Position numbers and translations under genes: made by a program | The notes under the pieces: model-generated | What the model was told of the DNA's origin: nothing | What the model saw: only the letters and a program-made list of their open reading frames with translations | Databases searched by the model: none | NCBI RefSeq assembly: GCF_003076475.1 | Contig: NZ_CP020919.1 | Coordinates: 62,001 to 126,000, forward strand | DNA: 64,000 bases | Reading direction: 5' to 3' | From: Flavobacterium kingsejongi | GTDB lineage: Bacteria > Bacteroidota > Bacteroidia > Flavobacteriales > Flavobacteriaceae | Shown: positions 45,600 to 54,229 of the stretch, in pieces | How the letters are laid out: every line of letters starts with the position of its first letter | Numbering within the stretch: the first letter of the stretch is position 1

Positions 45600-46304
45600 T
45601 TAATTTTTCCTCACTATTTGAGAAGTAATCGGCTCTCCCCTTTCTATAAAAACATCGTTGGCATAGTAGTTAAGGAATTGCACAGGAAGCCCAACACCGG
45701 TTAAACGAGACGCTGTTGTCTGCAAATGATAATGCAAATGTGGCCCATTAGAATTACCGCTGTTTCCAACTTGACCTACCATTTGACCTCGGAGGACATT
45801 GTCTCCTTCTGCCACTATTATAGAATTCTTTTTGAAATGAACCATACAGGAATATTCGCCGTTTAAATGGTCGATCACAATATAGTTACCCCAAACTTGC
45901 TCTTCGTTAAGAATCCCAGGAACATTGTCTTCTACATTATTCACAACAGTTACGATCCTTCCGTCTCCAGGGGCATTTAAACGCTTACCGAAACAATAAT
46001 AATTTTCATTTTTTGTTCCATCTCCTGTAAAAATCATTTTCCCATTTACCCTTTGCACGACGTCCATTGCATATCTTTGATGGCGATAAGGAGCAAAATG
46101 ATGATTTTCTTCTAGCGACTTCCCTCCCGCATTGATATACCATTCGCCATCGAAAGGCAACTCCAATACTGTTTTTGTATTATAATTTAAATAAATATCT
46201 TCGTCGTATTTACCTTCATCTCCCATCAGCGTATCAACGCAAGAAGTCAATAAAAGAACAATAGCGAATATCAAAGTGTAGACTGTATATTTGAAAAGTT
46301 TCAT
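45600..46304 (-). CDS. M23-family peptidase lipoprotein of the tRNA-linked cassette
   Basis: The protein has 234 residues with a lipoprotein leader (FAIVLLLTSCVDTL, Cys22). The M23 zinc ligands are visible: H75 and D81 (HQRYAMD), H155 (CMVHFKKN) and H188/H190 in NGPHLHYHL. It is therefore a predicted active zinc endopeptidase, but lipid-anchored, unlike the membrane-helix M23 at 30788. Two bases separate it from the barrel gene upstream. A role as a secreted wall-cutting enzyme or predation/competition effector is inference. Confidence 0.9.
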   Translation of the reverse strand: MKLFKYTVYTLIFAIVLLLTSCVDTLMGDEGKYDEDIYLNYNTKTVLELPFDGEWYINAGGKSLEENHHFAPYRHQRYAMDVVQRVNGKMIFTGDGTKNENYYCFGKRLNAPGDGRIVTVVNNVEDNVPGILNEEQVWGNYIVIDHLNGEYSCMVHFKKNSIIVAEGDNVLRGQMVGQVGNSGNSNGPHLHYHLQTTASRLTGVGLPVQFLNYYANDVFIERGEPITSQIVRKN

Positions 46305-46306
46305 AC

Positions 46307-47035
46307 TTAAAATTTATAGTTAATACCCAGATTTATTTGATGTTGCAATTCTCTATAAGCACTTGGCACCTGGAGTCGAGCGTAATTAAAGTTATACGTT
46401 GCCTTTACATCAAAATGATCTGAAAGTTTGTAGCCATATTCTAAATCCCATACAATAGTTTGATAATTGTCTAACGTATAAAATTTGCCTTCGGCATTGT
46501 TAGCTCTTAATAATACTACAGGAAGCGTTAGTTTTGATGCTAAATATTGCTTTTCATCCAATTGATAGCTAAATCTGGCTTTGATTCCAAATTCTTGATA
46601 AAAAGTAAAATAATTCTCATTATGAGCCGGAGAATAATCACCATTAAGATAAGTAGAAGTAGTAGTTTGCGACTGAAGACCTAAGTGTACCGCAAATTCA
46701 TTTTTGCTATAAACTTGTTTGAGATAGGAAAAACCAACTCCAATTTTAGAATAATCTGTGTTTAGGTTGGATAACAAATCTGTTTTTAATTCCGCTTTAA
46801 GATAGTCCAGTTTAACTTCAAATAAGTTTTGTTTTTTACTAGTCCGGGTATAGCCTAATTTATAAATCAGACCTTCATACTCATACATTGCTACCGGCGC
46901 AAATTCAAGATTTTTTAAAAAGCCAAAATCATTTCCTACTGAAAATTCCAGTTGGTTATTTTTTTGAATGGTTTGTGATTGGACAGATACCGCAGACAAA
47001 ATCGCAGTAGTGAACATGAGTCGATTTAATTTCAT
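46307..47035 (-). CDS. Outer-membrane beta-barrel protein of the tRNA-linked cassette
   Basis: The protein has 242 residues with a signal peptide (about 1-20, SAVSVQSQ). Alternating patterns and a final strand (HQINLGINYKF) ending in Phe are typical of an outer-membrane barrel, about 10-12 strands. No named family is recognised. It is directly upstream of the M23 lipoprotein gene (2-base gap), so the two are co-expressed. It could be a pore, a receptor, or the partner of the hydrolase. Confidence 0.8.
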   Translation of the reverse strand: MKLNRLMFTTAILSAVSVQSQTIQKNNQLEFSVGNDFGFLKNLEFAPVAMYEYEGLIYKLGYTRTSKKQNLFEVKLDYLKAELKTDLLSNLNTDYSKIGVGFSYLKQVYSKNEFAVHLGLQSQTTTSTYLNGDYSPAHNENYFTFYQEFGIKARFSYQLDEKQYLASKLTLPVVLLRANNAEGKFYTLDNYQTIVWDLEYGYKLSDHFDVKATYNFNYARLQVPSAYRELQHQINLGINYKF

Positions 47036-47131
47036 ATAAAGTTGAGATGATTAAGTTGATTATCATGGGCAAACCTAAATGAAATAAAAAATGGCAAAGT
47101 CCGAATAGCTTAAGACTGAAGAAATCCGAAC

Positions 47132-48277
47132 TTATTTATTCGTATTACGAAAGCTGTTCGGAGTCATTCCAGTAGCTTTTTTAAAGGCGTCATAAAATGT
47201 CGTCTTTGAAGTAAAACCTGATTCTAACCCTATTGCCAAAAGACTGTAATTTTCAAAGTCGGAATCAAAAATCATTTTCTTAACTGCTTCTACGCGGTAA
47301 TTATTTATAAAGTTGGCAAAATTATCTCCCGTGATCGCATTGACTAATTGAGAAACATATCCTGCACTTATTCCTAATTGTGCTGCAACTTTTTCTCTGT
47401 TTAATGTGCTGTCCCTATAAATTTGATGAACTTCACAAAGCGTTTCCAATTTTTTAAAATAAGGATTTTCTTTTGTGAATAAATCTAAATTAGCTGTTTC
47501 GATTTCTTTTTTAAAAATTACATCTTTAGAAAATCCCTCAGTAAGCAACACAACACTCTTATTCAATAATGCCTCTATTCCTTGCTTGTTATCGGCTAAT
47601 CTGTATTTAAAAACTCCGTAATAAGCCGTAAAATGAATTAGAAATGTAGCAAATAGCGCCAGAATCCGCATACAAAACGAAAGATCATATTCAAAAAACA
47701 GCGCTATTAGAACCGCAATTATCCAAGAAAGTAACAATGTAAAAACCAAGGACCACAGAAAAGCTATCCATTTCTTTTCTTGTTTATCCTTTGAAAATTT
47801 AATGAAGCTGAAGGTATAGACAGCCATAAAAGGTATAAATATTAGAATAATATAAAAATCAAAGTCTTTTAAAGTTTCGATTACTGTCTTAAGAACAATT
47901 GGAATCTTAAAAATATGCGCCACAACCTCACAATCATAAATAATATTTGCCAAGGCTGAATAGAGGAAGGGCACAAATAACCATCGGATTTTTTTCGAAT
48001 TTCTAATAGGATGATTTACCTGATGTATAACAAACATAAAGATGAAAACAGGAAAAAGAAAGGCCCATTCAATATCATCAAGAAAAAGCAAGAAAGGTAC
48101 AATCTTGTAACTATCTAATATTTCAAAAACAAGATTAGCGATTAGAAGCGATAGGGTAAATATTGCATAAGCTAAATATTTATTTGCATTGCTCTTAAAT
48201 AGTGGTGATTTTAAAATAATTGTGCCCAGCACCATTCCCTGGAAAATTGCCGTGTTAAAAAAAGCTGTAAAGATCAA
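47132..48277 (-). CDS. Membrane-anchored AraC-family regulator
   Basis: The protein has 381 residues. Seven hydrophobic helices fill about residues 1-230 (first: FFNTAIFQGMVLGTIIL), and the AraC/XylS DNA-binding domain lies at about 275-381 (TLNREKVAAQLGISAGYVSQ, GLESGFTSKTTFYDAFKKAT). Such 7TM-AraC proteins sense something at the membrane and act on nearby genes. It is 96 bases upstream of the barrel/M23 pair on the same strand, so it probably controls them. A second, broken copy is at 50836/53498. Confidence 0.9.
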   Translation of the reverse strand: MIFTAFFNTAIFQGMVLGTIILKSPLFKSNANKYLAYAIFTLSLLIANLVFEILDSYKIVPFLLFLDDIEWAFLFPVFIFMFVIHQVNHPIRNSKKIRWLFVPFLYSALANIIYDCEVVAHIFKIPIVLKTVIETLKDFDFYIILIFIPFMAVYTFSFIKFSKDKQEKKWIAFLWSLVFTLLLSWIIAVLIALFFEYDLSFCMRILALFATFLIHFTAYYGVFKYRLADNKQGIEALLNKSVVLLTEGFSKDVIFKKEIETANLDLFTKENPYFKKLETLCEVHQIYRDSTLNREKVAAQLGISAGYVSQLVNAITGDNFANFINNYRVEAVKKMIFDSDFENYSLLAIGLESGFTSKTTFYDAFKKATGMTPNSFRNTNK

Positions 48278-48494
48278 TCTATATAGTAGTTATTTAGTTA
48301 CGTCGTTGCTTCTGTTTTTTAGTTTATTGCCTCTATTTTATTTGACGAAACTATACTTAATTCATTTCATTTACTGTTAAAGGAATTACAATTAAAACGA
48401 ATGAAAAAGCAATTAATACGATCTGAATTACAAATTATCACCCTACGATTCCATAAAAATCTTTGACAAGCTTGTTAGATATTTGAATGCTTCA
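48278..48494. other. Gap between the AraC gene and direct repeat 2
   Basis: This AT-rich stretch upstream of the regulator has no supportable gene. It should hold the AraC promoter; no TAnnTTTG box was clear to me. Confidence 0.4.
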
Positions 48495-48544
48495 CGCTAC
48501 TAAGTAAAACCATCAAAGGAATTTGATGGTCTTTTTTATTTTTG
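48495..48544 (+). repeat. Direct repeat 2 (att-like)
   Basis: This copy begins CGCTACTAAGTAAAACCATC and continues through the hairpin and T run, matching 45341-45390 with about two mismatches. There is no tRNA body before it (ATGCTTCA precedes), so only the tRNA 3' terminus was copied. It directly abuts the integrase remnant. Confidence 0.8.
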
Positions 48545-48805
48545 ACTGCTTTTTGTAAAGGTGTGTTTTTTTTATCTTATAAAAAAGAATTAAAGCTAGG
48601 AAAGGATTATGGAATGTACAGTTTCAGGCACACATTTATTACCAAACTTTATAGAGAGTTAGTAAAAAGAAGTACGCCCTTTGAGGCAAAAAGTAAATTA
48701 ATACTCATAACCGGTCACGCTTCTATGAGCGCCATTGAAAAATATCTGCGTGATATTGACACAGAACTTCCTGATGATTATTCAAGTCTACTTAAGAAGC
48801 AGTAA
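48542..48805 (+). pseudogene. Tyrosine recombinase (integrase) C-terminal remnant
   Basis: A TTG-led frame of 87 residues holds the catalytic end of a tyrosine recombinase: MYSFRHTFITKLYREL (Arg of the box II), LILITGHASMSAIEKYLRDID (His and the nucleophilic Tyr of KYL). All upstream catalytic and DNA-binding parts are missing, and the frame begins right at direct repeat 2. Intact integrases have 380-420 residues. This is a leftover of the element that used the tRNA-fMet site. Confidence 0.85.
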
Positions 48806-48853
48806 TATTAAAAAGAATATTTTGTGGTTTTTATAATAAAAATATTATAGATT

Positions 48854-48870
48854 GCAAACGTTTGCGCAAA
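48854..48870. promoter_or_regulatory. LacI/PurR-type operator-like palindrome
   Basis: GCAAACGTTTGC (48854-48865) is a perfect 12-base palindrome, and TTTGCGCAAA (48861-48870) is a second one overlapping it. The first equals the core bound by LacI-family regulators (PurR, CcpA and relatives). It sits about 35-50 bases before the lipoprotein start at 48904. No LacI-family gene is in the window, so the regulator would act from elsewhere. Confidence 0.5.
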
Positions 48871-48903
48871 CAAAATCATATTTAATAATTAAATCAATAT
48901 AAT

Positions 48904-49740
48904 ATGAAAAAAGCACTTTTATTACTTACTGTTCTGATTGGACTAGGATGCTCAAATTCAGAATCAGAAATTGAAAATTTATCGAACGTAAATTCTAATA
49001 GATTAGCAGTTAATACTCGTTTTCATCCATCTAAATTTGATTTTATTGGGACACAGCATAATGATATTATGCTTAAGCTGGAAAAAGCATTGGTTGAAGG
49101 AAGCACGACACCAACCGAATTCCAGCTTTACGCTGACAAGACTATATATAATGAAGTAGAGGGGCTTTATACAAATCCAGATGATTTATCTTTAGCAAAA
49201 AATCTCATTTATACTAATTTGCATACAAAACCTTTATTAGAAGTTACTCCTGCATTTGGATATAACGACGATAAGCGTCTATCGGTTCAAGCCAAAAAAT
49301 ACTTGAATGTTTTACAAAATATTATGATGGAAGATGACGCAGAGCTTACACACATTGTATCAAACATCAGTTCTTTAGAAATGGATGCTTATAATGATAC
49401 TAAACTAAGCAATGAGGATTTGTTAGTTTTGTTTCCTGCGACAAGTGTTGCCAAACACAGTATAGCTTACTGGAACGATCATTATGACATTTGGGATAGC
49501 ATACTAAATGATAAAGATATGCATATAACAACTGCAAAAACAAAACCAGGTAAAGCGATTGCAGTGGTAGCAACAGCTGATGTTGGTGGTGCTGTTTCCG
49601 GCGCTTTAGGTGCTTGGGCAGTAAATGTGTGGGTAGGTCCTGGTCAAGCAGCTTATGCAGCCGCTATAGTTAGCACTGCTGTTAGCTGTTCTGCGGCGGC
49701 TACTATTGGTTTTCTGGCAGAAGCTATTTTTAATTGGTAA
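48904..49740 (+). CDS. Lipoprotein with Gly/Ala-rich membrane-insertion-like tail
   Basis: The protein has 278 residues and a lipoprotein leader (LIGLGCSNSESE, Cys16). The middle (about 30-215) is acidic and helical with no family I know. The last 65 residues are strikingly hydrophobic and glycine/alanine-rich (VGGAVSGALGAWAVNVW, then AAYAAAIVSTAVSCSAAATI), like a glycine-zipper helical hairpin of channel-forming toxins or bacteriocins. The ATG of a small two-helix gene follows 3 bases later. A toxin-like or channel-forming lipoprotein is inference. The operator-like palindrome lies upstream. Confidence 0.7.
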   Translation: MKKALLLLTVLIGLGCSNSESEIENLSNVNSNRLAVNTRFHPSKFDFIGTQHNDIMLKLEKALVEGSTTPTEFQLYADKTIYNEVEGLYTNPDDLSLAKNLIYTNLHTKPLLEVTPAFGYNDDKRLSVQAKKYLNVLQNIMMEDDAELTHIVSNISSLEMDAYNDTKLSNEDLLVLFPATSVAKHSIAYWNDHYDIWDSILNDKDMHITTAKTKPGKAIAVVATADVGGAVSGALGAWAVNVWVGPGQAAYAAAIVSTAVSCSAAATIGFLAEAIFNW

Positions 49741-49742
49741 CA

Positions 49743-49907
49743 ATGAAAAAAAAAATTAAAATCTTTATTATTTCAATAGTCGTTTTTGGATTAGTAGCAT
49801 TGGCAATCGACAAAATATTTCACGTCAATGTTTATATTCCAATGGTCGCGGCAGCTACGTTTTTTGCACTGATAACGCTAAAGACAAAAAACAAACAAAA
49901 AAATTAG
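49743..49907 (+). CDS. 54-residue two-helix membrane protein downstream of the Gly-zipper lipoprotein
   Basis: ATG at 49743 to TAG at 49907 gives 54 residues, too short for many gene callers. The first helix spans about 5-21 (IFIISIVVFGLVALAI), the second about 31-45 (IPMVAAATFFALITL), with Lys-rich ends on both sides. It starts 3 bases after the preceding stop and is followed by a 10-base-stem hairpin. The pairing of a possible channel-like lipoprotein with a tiny two-helix protein resembles bacteriocin/immunity gene pairs; this is inference only. Confidence 0.65.
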   Translation: MKKKIKIFIISIVVFGLVALAIDKIFHVNVYIPMVAAATFFALITLKTKNKQKN

Positions 49908-49919
49908 ATCTCTTTTAAT

Positions 49920-49945
49920 ACTACGACCGCACTAACGGTCGTAGT
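49920..49945. terminator. Hairpin after the 54-residue gene
   Basis: ACTACGACCG and CGGTCGTAGT form a perfect 10-base stem with a 6-base loop (CACTAA), 13 bases after the stop. The following bases are AT-rich without a strict T run. Confidence 0.7.
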
Positions 49946-49947
49946 TA

Positions 49948-50025
49948 TTAAAATATTCGATTTTCTAAATATCCCCAGTTTTTAAAATGCTCTTTGGCGG
50001 CTTCCAAATCATCCCAAATACAAAT
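49948..50025 (-). pseudogene. Possible degenerate coding fragment
   Basis: On the minus strand a 25-codon frame reads ICIWDDLEAAKEHFKNWGYL and ends at a stop (49950-49948), directly after an in-frame stop at 50028-50026. The composition looks protein-like, but it is short and unidentified. It may be the tail of a deleted gene. Confidence 0.25.
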
Positions 50026-50114
50026 CTAACTTCCCATAAAGCCAATTGTACAAATACCTTATAGTAGCTGTTAGTATTAAATCTTACTTATTTTGTATAC
50101 TATCTGTAAAAAGA

Positions 50115-50696
50115 TCAATATTGGTCAATTTCTTTCCATTCTTTAGCATTGCTATCTTTGAATCGAACCAATTTAAATTCTTTAAAATCCTTTGTTTTAT
50201 ACTCTAAATGATATATCAAAGTATCGTCAGTAATAATTTCAGGCATGGAGCTAAACGATGTTGCTACCACTTCTATTAAGTAAAAATTGTCTTTTAATTT
50301 CTTTTCAACAAATGCAAAACTCCACAAATCATACCCATAAGTAAACTTAGATTGCCCAGGAACGTAACTGTTCAGTTTTTTCAAAAAAATGTGGTCTTTA
50401 GGTATTAACTCCACTTTTTGCACTTTGTCTTTTTTTATAAGATAAGTTTCGTGCCAGGAGTACTCCCCGTTTTGCCCAGTCCACGAAATTACTTCGCCAG
50501 GAATATCCTCATTCAGTTGCGGTCTTTCTTTGAGTCTGAACATTGTTTTTTGAAAATCTAAGAGTACGTTTTCAGTATAGTTTTTATGCGTGAACCTTGC
50601 CTGTAATTGTTGTAACGTATAGGTTCCAGTAGTGCTTTGAGCATAGGAGACAAAGTAAAAAGTGATAAAAAGTATAAAAGTAAATGTGTTTTTCAT
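50115..50696 (-). CDS. Secreted protein of unknown function
   Basis: The protein has 193 residues with a signal peptide (about 1-19, FVSYAQ). The mature part is beta-rich and without Cys (LQQLQARFTHKNYTENVLLDF to EYKTKDFKEFKLVRF). I know no family. It stands alone in the accessory region, followed upstream by an AT-rich gap and the IS21 element. Confidence 0.7.
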   Translation of the reverse strand: MKNTFTFILFITFYFVSYAQSTTGTYTLQQLQARFTHKNYTENVLLDFQKTMFRLKERPQLNEDIPGEVISWTGQNGEYSWHETYLIKKDKVQKVELIPKDHIFLKKLNSYVPGQSKFTYGYDLWSFAFVEKKLKDNFYLIEVVATSFSSMPEIITDDTLIYHLEYKTKDFKEFKLVRFKDSNAKEWKEIDQY

Positions 50697-50835
50697 TAAA
50701 TCCAGCTTTATTAATTATGTAATTAGTTTTTACCCAGTACGCCACAGACCGTCAACTTATTTATGTGTGGTAATTATTACACCTAATTTATTCCCAAATA
50801 TATTTTCATTATAAATCATCAAGAAACCTACTACT

Positions 50836-50890
50836 ATGATGGATGTTTTTTTATTCTTTAAATAGTTTTATATTGCAAATTCCGGTTATA
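50836..50890 (+). pseudogene. 5' fragment of a broken AraC-family regulator gene
   Basis: After ATGATGGAT the bases read MDVFLFFNSFILQ if one A is removed from an AAA run (ATTCTTTAAATAG). The intact regulator at 47132 begins with IFTAFFNTAIFQ, which aligns well. The IS21 left end starts at 50891, and the 3' part of the gene resumes at 53498. Confidence 0.45.
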
Positions 50891-51033
50891 TTGATCACCC
50901 CATTCCGTTTTAAAGTGAGCACCTGATTCCAGTTCAAAATGACCACCTAATTCCGGTGCAAAGTGAGCACCTCCGTTTTGATTAAAAACTATATTTTTTC
51001 ATCTGTTAATTAGTATTCAAATATAATAAAATA

Positions 51034-51771
51034 TCACTCTTTGTTTATTCCTCTTTTCTTTCTCATGGATTCTCCATGTAATTCAAGCCTATGAGATTGG
51101 TGTATAAGTCTGTCTAATATTGCATCGGCTATCGTTTTTTCTCCAATTATATCATACCAGCCTTGAACTGGTATTTGTGATGTCACGATTATAGAGCCGT
51201 TATTATGCCTGTCCTCTATGATCTCTAAAAGAGTAATTCGGTTATGGCTGTCAAGTGCCTGGAGTCCAAAATCATCAAGTATTATAACATCCTGTCTTTG
51301 TATTTTGGTAAGTTCCCGTAGATAAGTACCATCTGCTTTAGCCATTTTTAGTCTAGCGAACAATTTTGAGGTATTAAAATAACTTACCTTAAAACCCTGT
51401 ATACAGGCTTGATAACCTAATGCAGTACCTAAATAACTTTTACCGACACCGGTGCTTCCAGTGATTAAAATGTTTTCGTTTTTCTCTATAAATTCGCATT
51501 CTGCCAGACGCAGTACCATGTTTCGGTCCAGGTTACGTGATACATCAAAATTGATACTTTCAATATTTGATTTGTAATGGAATTTGGCATTAGTGATACT
51601 TCGTTCAATACGACGATTGTACCTTTCATCCCATTCTGCATCAATAATCATCGATACAAACTGGTCAAGGGTATAATGATCTGTTTTCCCGCTTTCAATG
51701 GCTGTTTTAAAAGCATTAAACATGCCATAAAGCTTCATTTGTTTCATTTTGGTTACTGTGGATTCATTCAT
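51034..51771 (-). CDS. istB: IS21 helper ATPase IstB
   Basis: The protein has 245 residues with a Walker A (ITGSTGVGKSYLGTAL), Walker B (RQDVIILDDFGLQAL) and the Arg-rich end LIHQSHRLELHGESMRKK of the DnaC/IstB family. It hydrolyses ATP to help IstA choose a target. It starts 16 bases after the istA stop. Confidence 0.95.
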   Translation of the reverse strand: MNESTVTKMKQMKLYGMFNAFKTAIESGKTDHYTLDQFVSMIIDAEWDERYNRRIERSITNAKFHYKSNIESINFDVSRNLDRNMVLRLAECEFIEKNENILITGSTGVGKSYLGTALGYQACIQGFKVSYFNTSKLFARLKMAKADGTYLRELTKIQRQDVIILDDFGLQALDSHNRITLLEIIEDRHNNGSIIVTSQIPVQGWYDIIGEKTIADAILDRLIHQSHRLELHGESMRKKRGINKE

Positions 51772-51787
51772 TTTTTCAAGATTTAAT

Positions 51788-53335
51788 TTAGTTATAATAG
51801 TGTTTTCCTCTTATGTTACTGTGATCGGGAAGTTCCTGCTCAGGTTCTTGATCAAAATCAATATGATCCAAGTTGTTTTCTAAAATGTTTTGTATGGTCT
51901 TAAAATTGTAAATTTTAAAATCAAGTGCCCGCCTGCAGGCATTTATTAATCGCTGTCTGCCTACCTTTTTTTCAAAATTCAGTATTCCTAAACAGCTTTT
52001 ATAAGCCTGTTCTGGATGATTTCTGCTTTCGATTATCTGCATTATATATTCTCCTACTGACTCATCAATATTATTAGCCCATTCAATGAAGCGGGCAGCA
52101 CTCCATTGGGCTACAAATTGATGTGTACTGGCTAAATGCTCAGGAGTTGTTGTATAGACATAAGGTTTGTAGTTTCTTGGATGTACAGCTATTCGATTGT
52201 ATTTATAATAAATCTCTACTGTTGATTTGGTATATAACAGCTTGGCTTTCTTCTTTACATATTGATACGGAACGCTGTAATAGTTTTTGTCCTGGCTTAA
52301 TTGAACATGACCGTTTTGCATTACTGTTGCAAAAGACTGGTATTTAATTTCAAAACGATCTTGTGGGAGTGGACGCAGTTTTTCTTTCTCGTCTTCTAAA
52401 AATAATTCAAAGCGGGAATAAGGGCGTCCTGTCAGTTTTCTGTTATTGTGAGAGTCAAGTAAATCCCAGATCTGCTGGTTTAATTCTTCCAGAGAAAAGA
52501 ACTTAGTTTCTTTTATGGTTACATAAATCCTTCGATATAATATCTTAACAGCTCCTTCAACTAGTGACTTGTCTCTGGGCCTGTAAGCTCTGGCAGGTAA
52601 AATTGTGGTTTCGTAATGTTCTGCTAAATCAGCCAGGGTTTCATTGATTGTCGGTTCAAAACGACTGCTTTTTATTACGGCAGATTTTAAATTATCTGGA
52701 ACAATGGCGGCAGGAGTGCCTTCAAAAAAGCGCATGGCATTTTCTACCGAGTCAACAAAGTTTTCCTTTTGCTGGCTCATGGAAGCTTCAGCATACGTGT
52801 ATTGGCTAGCGCCCAATATTGCTACAAAAAATTGTACTTCTTTGACTTCTCCAGTATCTATATCAATAATTGAGAGTGTCTTTCCGGCATAATCAACATA
52901 CATTTTATCACCAGCCTTATGGTTCATATGCATGACCGGATTAACTCGTTTGCCCCATATATTGTAATGATAATGAAATTGTGAAGTTCGATAACCATCA
53001 GGATTTACAGCAATATATTGTTCCCACATATGCTGTACGGTAACGCCAACTTTTTTTAGTTCACGTTCCATTTTAGGAAAAAAATCATAAAGTGTCTGTA
53101 ATCTCGGGCTAATGGCCTCTACACTAGTCTGGGAGAATAAAAGTTCCAGCTCTGCATCGGTTTTTTGGTCGATTAATTCAAAGCTTAATTCGAGAACTTC
53201 AAATAAAGAAATATATTTCTTTACCGTATTTCTTGAAAGGGATAAGTAGCTACTTATAAATAACTTACTCTTTCCATTACAATAGAATTTAATTACTTTT
53301 CTAATTTTACTCATGTCTGTTATTTTGTTTGCCAT
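51788..53335 (-). CDS. istA: IS21 transposase IstA
   Basis: The protein has 515 residues. A winged helix-turn-helix N-terminus (SYLSLSRNTVKKYISLFE) precedes the rve integrase core: D in KMYVDYAGKTLSI, D in AAIVPDNLKSAVI, and E in LVEGAVKIL. The C-terminus is basic. Full length and intact. Confidence 0.95.
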   Translation of the reverse strand: MANKITDMSKIRKVIKFYCNGKSKLFISSYLSLSRNTVKKYISLFEVLELSFELIDQKTDAELELLFSQTSVEAISPRLQTLYDFFPKMERELKKVGVTVQHMWEQYIAVNPDGYRTSQFHYHYNIWGKRVNPVMHMNHKAGDKMYVDYAGKTLSIIDIDTGEVKEVQFFVAILGASQYTYAEASMSQQKENFVDSVENAMRFFEGTPAAIVPDNLKSAVIKSSRFEPTINETLADLAEHYETTILPARAYRPRDKSLVEGAVKILYRRIYVTIKETKFFSLEELNQQIWDLLDSHNNRKLTGRPYSRFELFLEDEKEKLRPLPQDRFEIKYQSFATVMQNGHVQLSQDKNYYSVPYQYVKKKAKLLYTKSTVEIYYKYNRIAVHPRNYKPYVYTTTPEHLASTHQFVAQWSAARFIEWANNIDESVGEYIMQIIESRNHPEQAYKSCLGILNFEKKVGRQRLINACRRALDFKIYNFKTIQNILENNLDHIDFDQEPEQELPDHSNIRGKHYYN

Positions 53336-53497
53336 AATCCGTAAATTTTTAACGAATGTATGGTTCTAACAACATGAAAAAATCAATAGTTTTTAATACT
53401 TAATTCACCACAAAACTTGGTGGTCAATTTGCTCCGGAATTAGGTGGTCAGTTTGCTCCGGAACGGGTGGTCAATTTACTCCGGAATTAGGTGGTCA

Positions 53498-54141
53498 AAT
53501 TGACCGGTTTTTCCACCTTATTAACCCTTGTTTCTTTATTGTTATTATCCTGGCTTATTACCGCTCTGGTCGGATTATTTCTTAACTATGACATTTCTGC
53601 TATTATGACTGCAGTGGCCTTATTTGGAACTTTTATAATTCATTGGACAGCTTATATAGGCATTTACAAATACAAACTGGCCACAAACAAAGACGCTATT
53701 TACAATTTCCTAAATAAAGATTTAGCTGTTTCCTATACCAATACTAATTTGCAAATTGTAGAAAATAATACACCCGGAGAGTATCGGGAATCTATCACGG
53801 TAGACAATCTTTATTTTCAAAAATTAGAACTTCTTTGCAAAGAGCAGCACATTTATACGGACAGTACATTAAACAGGGAAAAAGTGGCTGAGAAACTGAG
53901 CATAAGCCCGGGATATGTTTCACAAATTATAAACACGATAACAGGAGACAACTTCGCCCATTACATCAATCAATATCGGGTTGAAGCTGTAAAGGAAATG
54001 ATCTCAAATTCTGAATATGAAAACTATAATTTATTGGCGATGGGATTAGAATCTGGGTTTACTTCAAAAACGACTTTTTATAAAGCCTTTAAAAAAGTTA
54101 CTGGTCAGACACCCAATGAATATAAAAACACCAGTAAATAA
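53498..54141 (+). pseudogene. 3' fragment of a membrane-anchored AraC-family regulator, cut by IS21
   Basis: The frame runs from the IS21 end (an in-frame ATG-like start at 53491 is inside the IS) for about 215 residues. It has two membrane helices, then DSTLNREKVAEKLSISPGYV and LESGFTSKTTFYKAFKKVTG, the AraC DNA-binding domain. It is close to the last 215 residues of the regulator at 47132, starting at its sixth helix. About 150 codons between the 5' stub (50836) and this point are gone. Any protein from here would start from the IS and lack the sensor half. Confidence 0.85.
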
Positions 54142-54229
54142 GGACCGATTTATACATATTTAAGCTTTTGAAACCCCTTGTAATTTTTCTTATGTGAATT
54201 TTGGATTTAAATAATTCAAATCACTTATT

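Larger units (their letters stand above)
50891..53497 (-). mobile_element. IS21-family insertion sequence
   Basis: The istA and istB genes lie between multiple short terminal repeats, as usual for IS21. On the left, TGATCACCCCATTCCG, TGACCACCTAATTCCGG and GTGAGCACC-type units (50891-50970) recur. On the right the complementary units TTTGCTCCGGAATTAGGTGG appear three or four times up to 53497. The extent is about 2.6 kb. No target duplication was evident, because the insertion was accompanied by loss of host DNA. Confidence 0.85.

Noticed and set aside
53491..54141. Functional small AraC regulator starting at 53491
   Set aside because: The start codon is within the IS21 end and the frame begins mid-membrane-helix; comparison with the 47132 gene shows it is a truncated copy.
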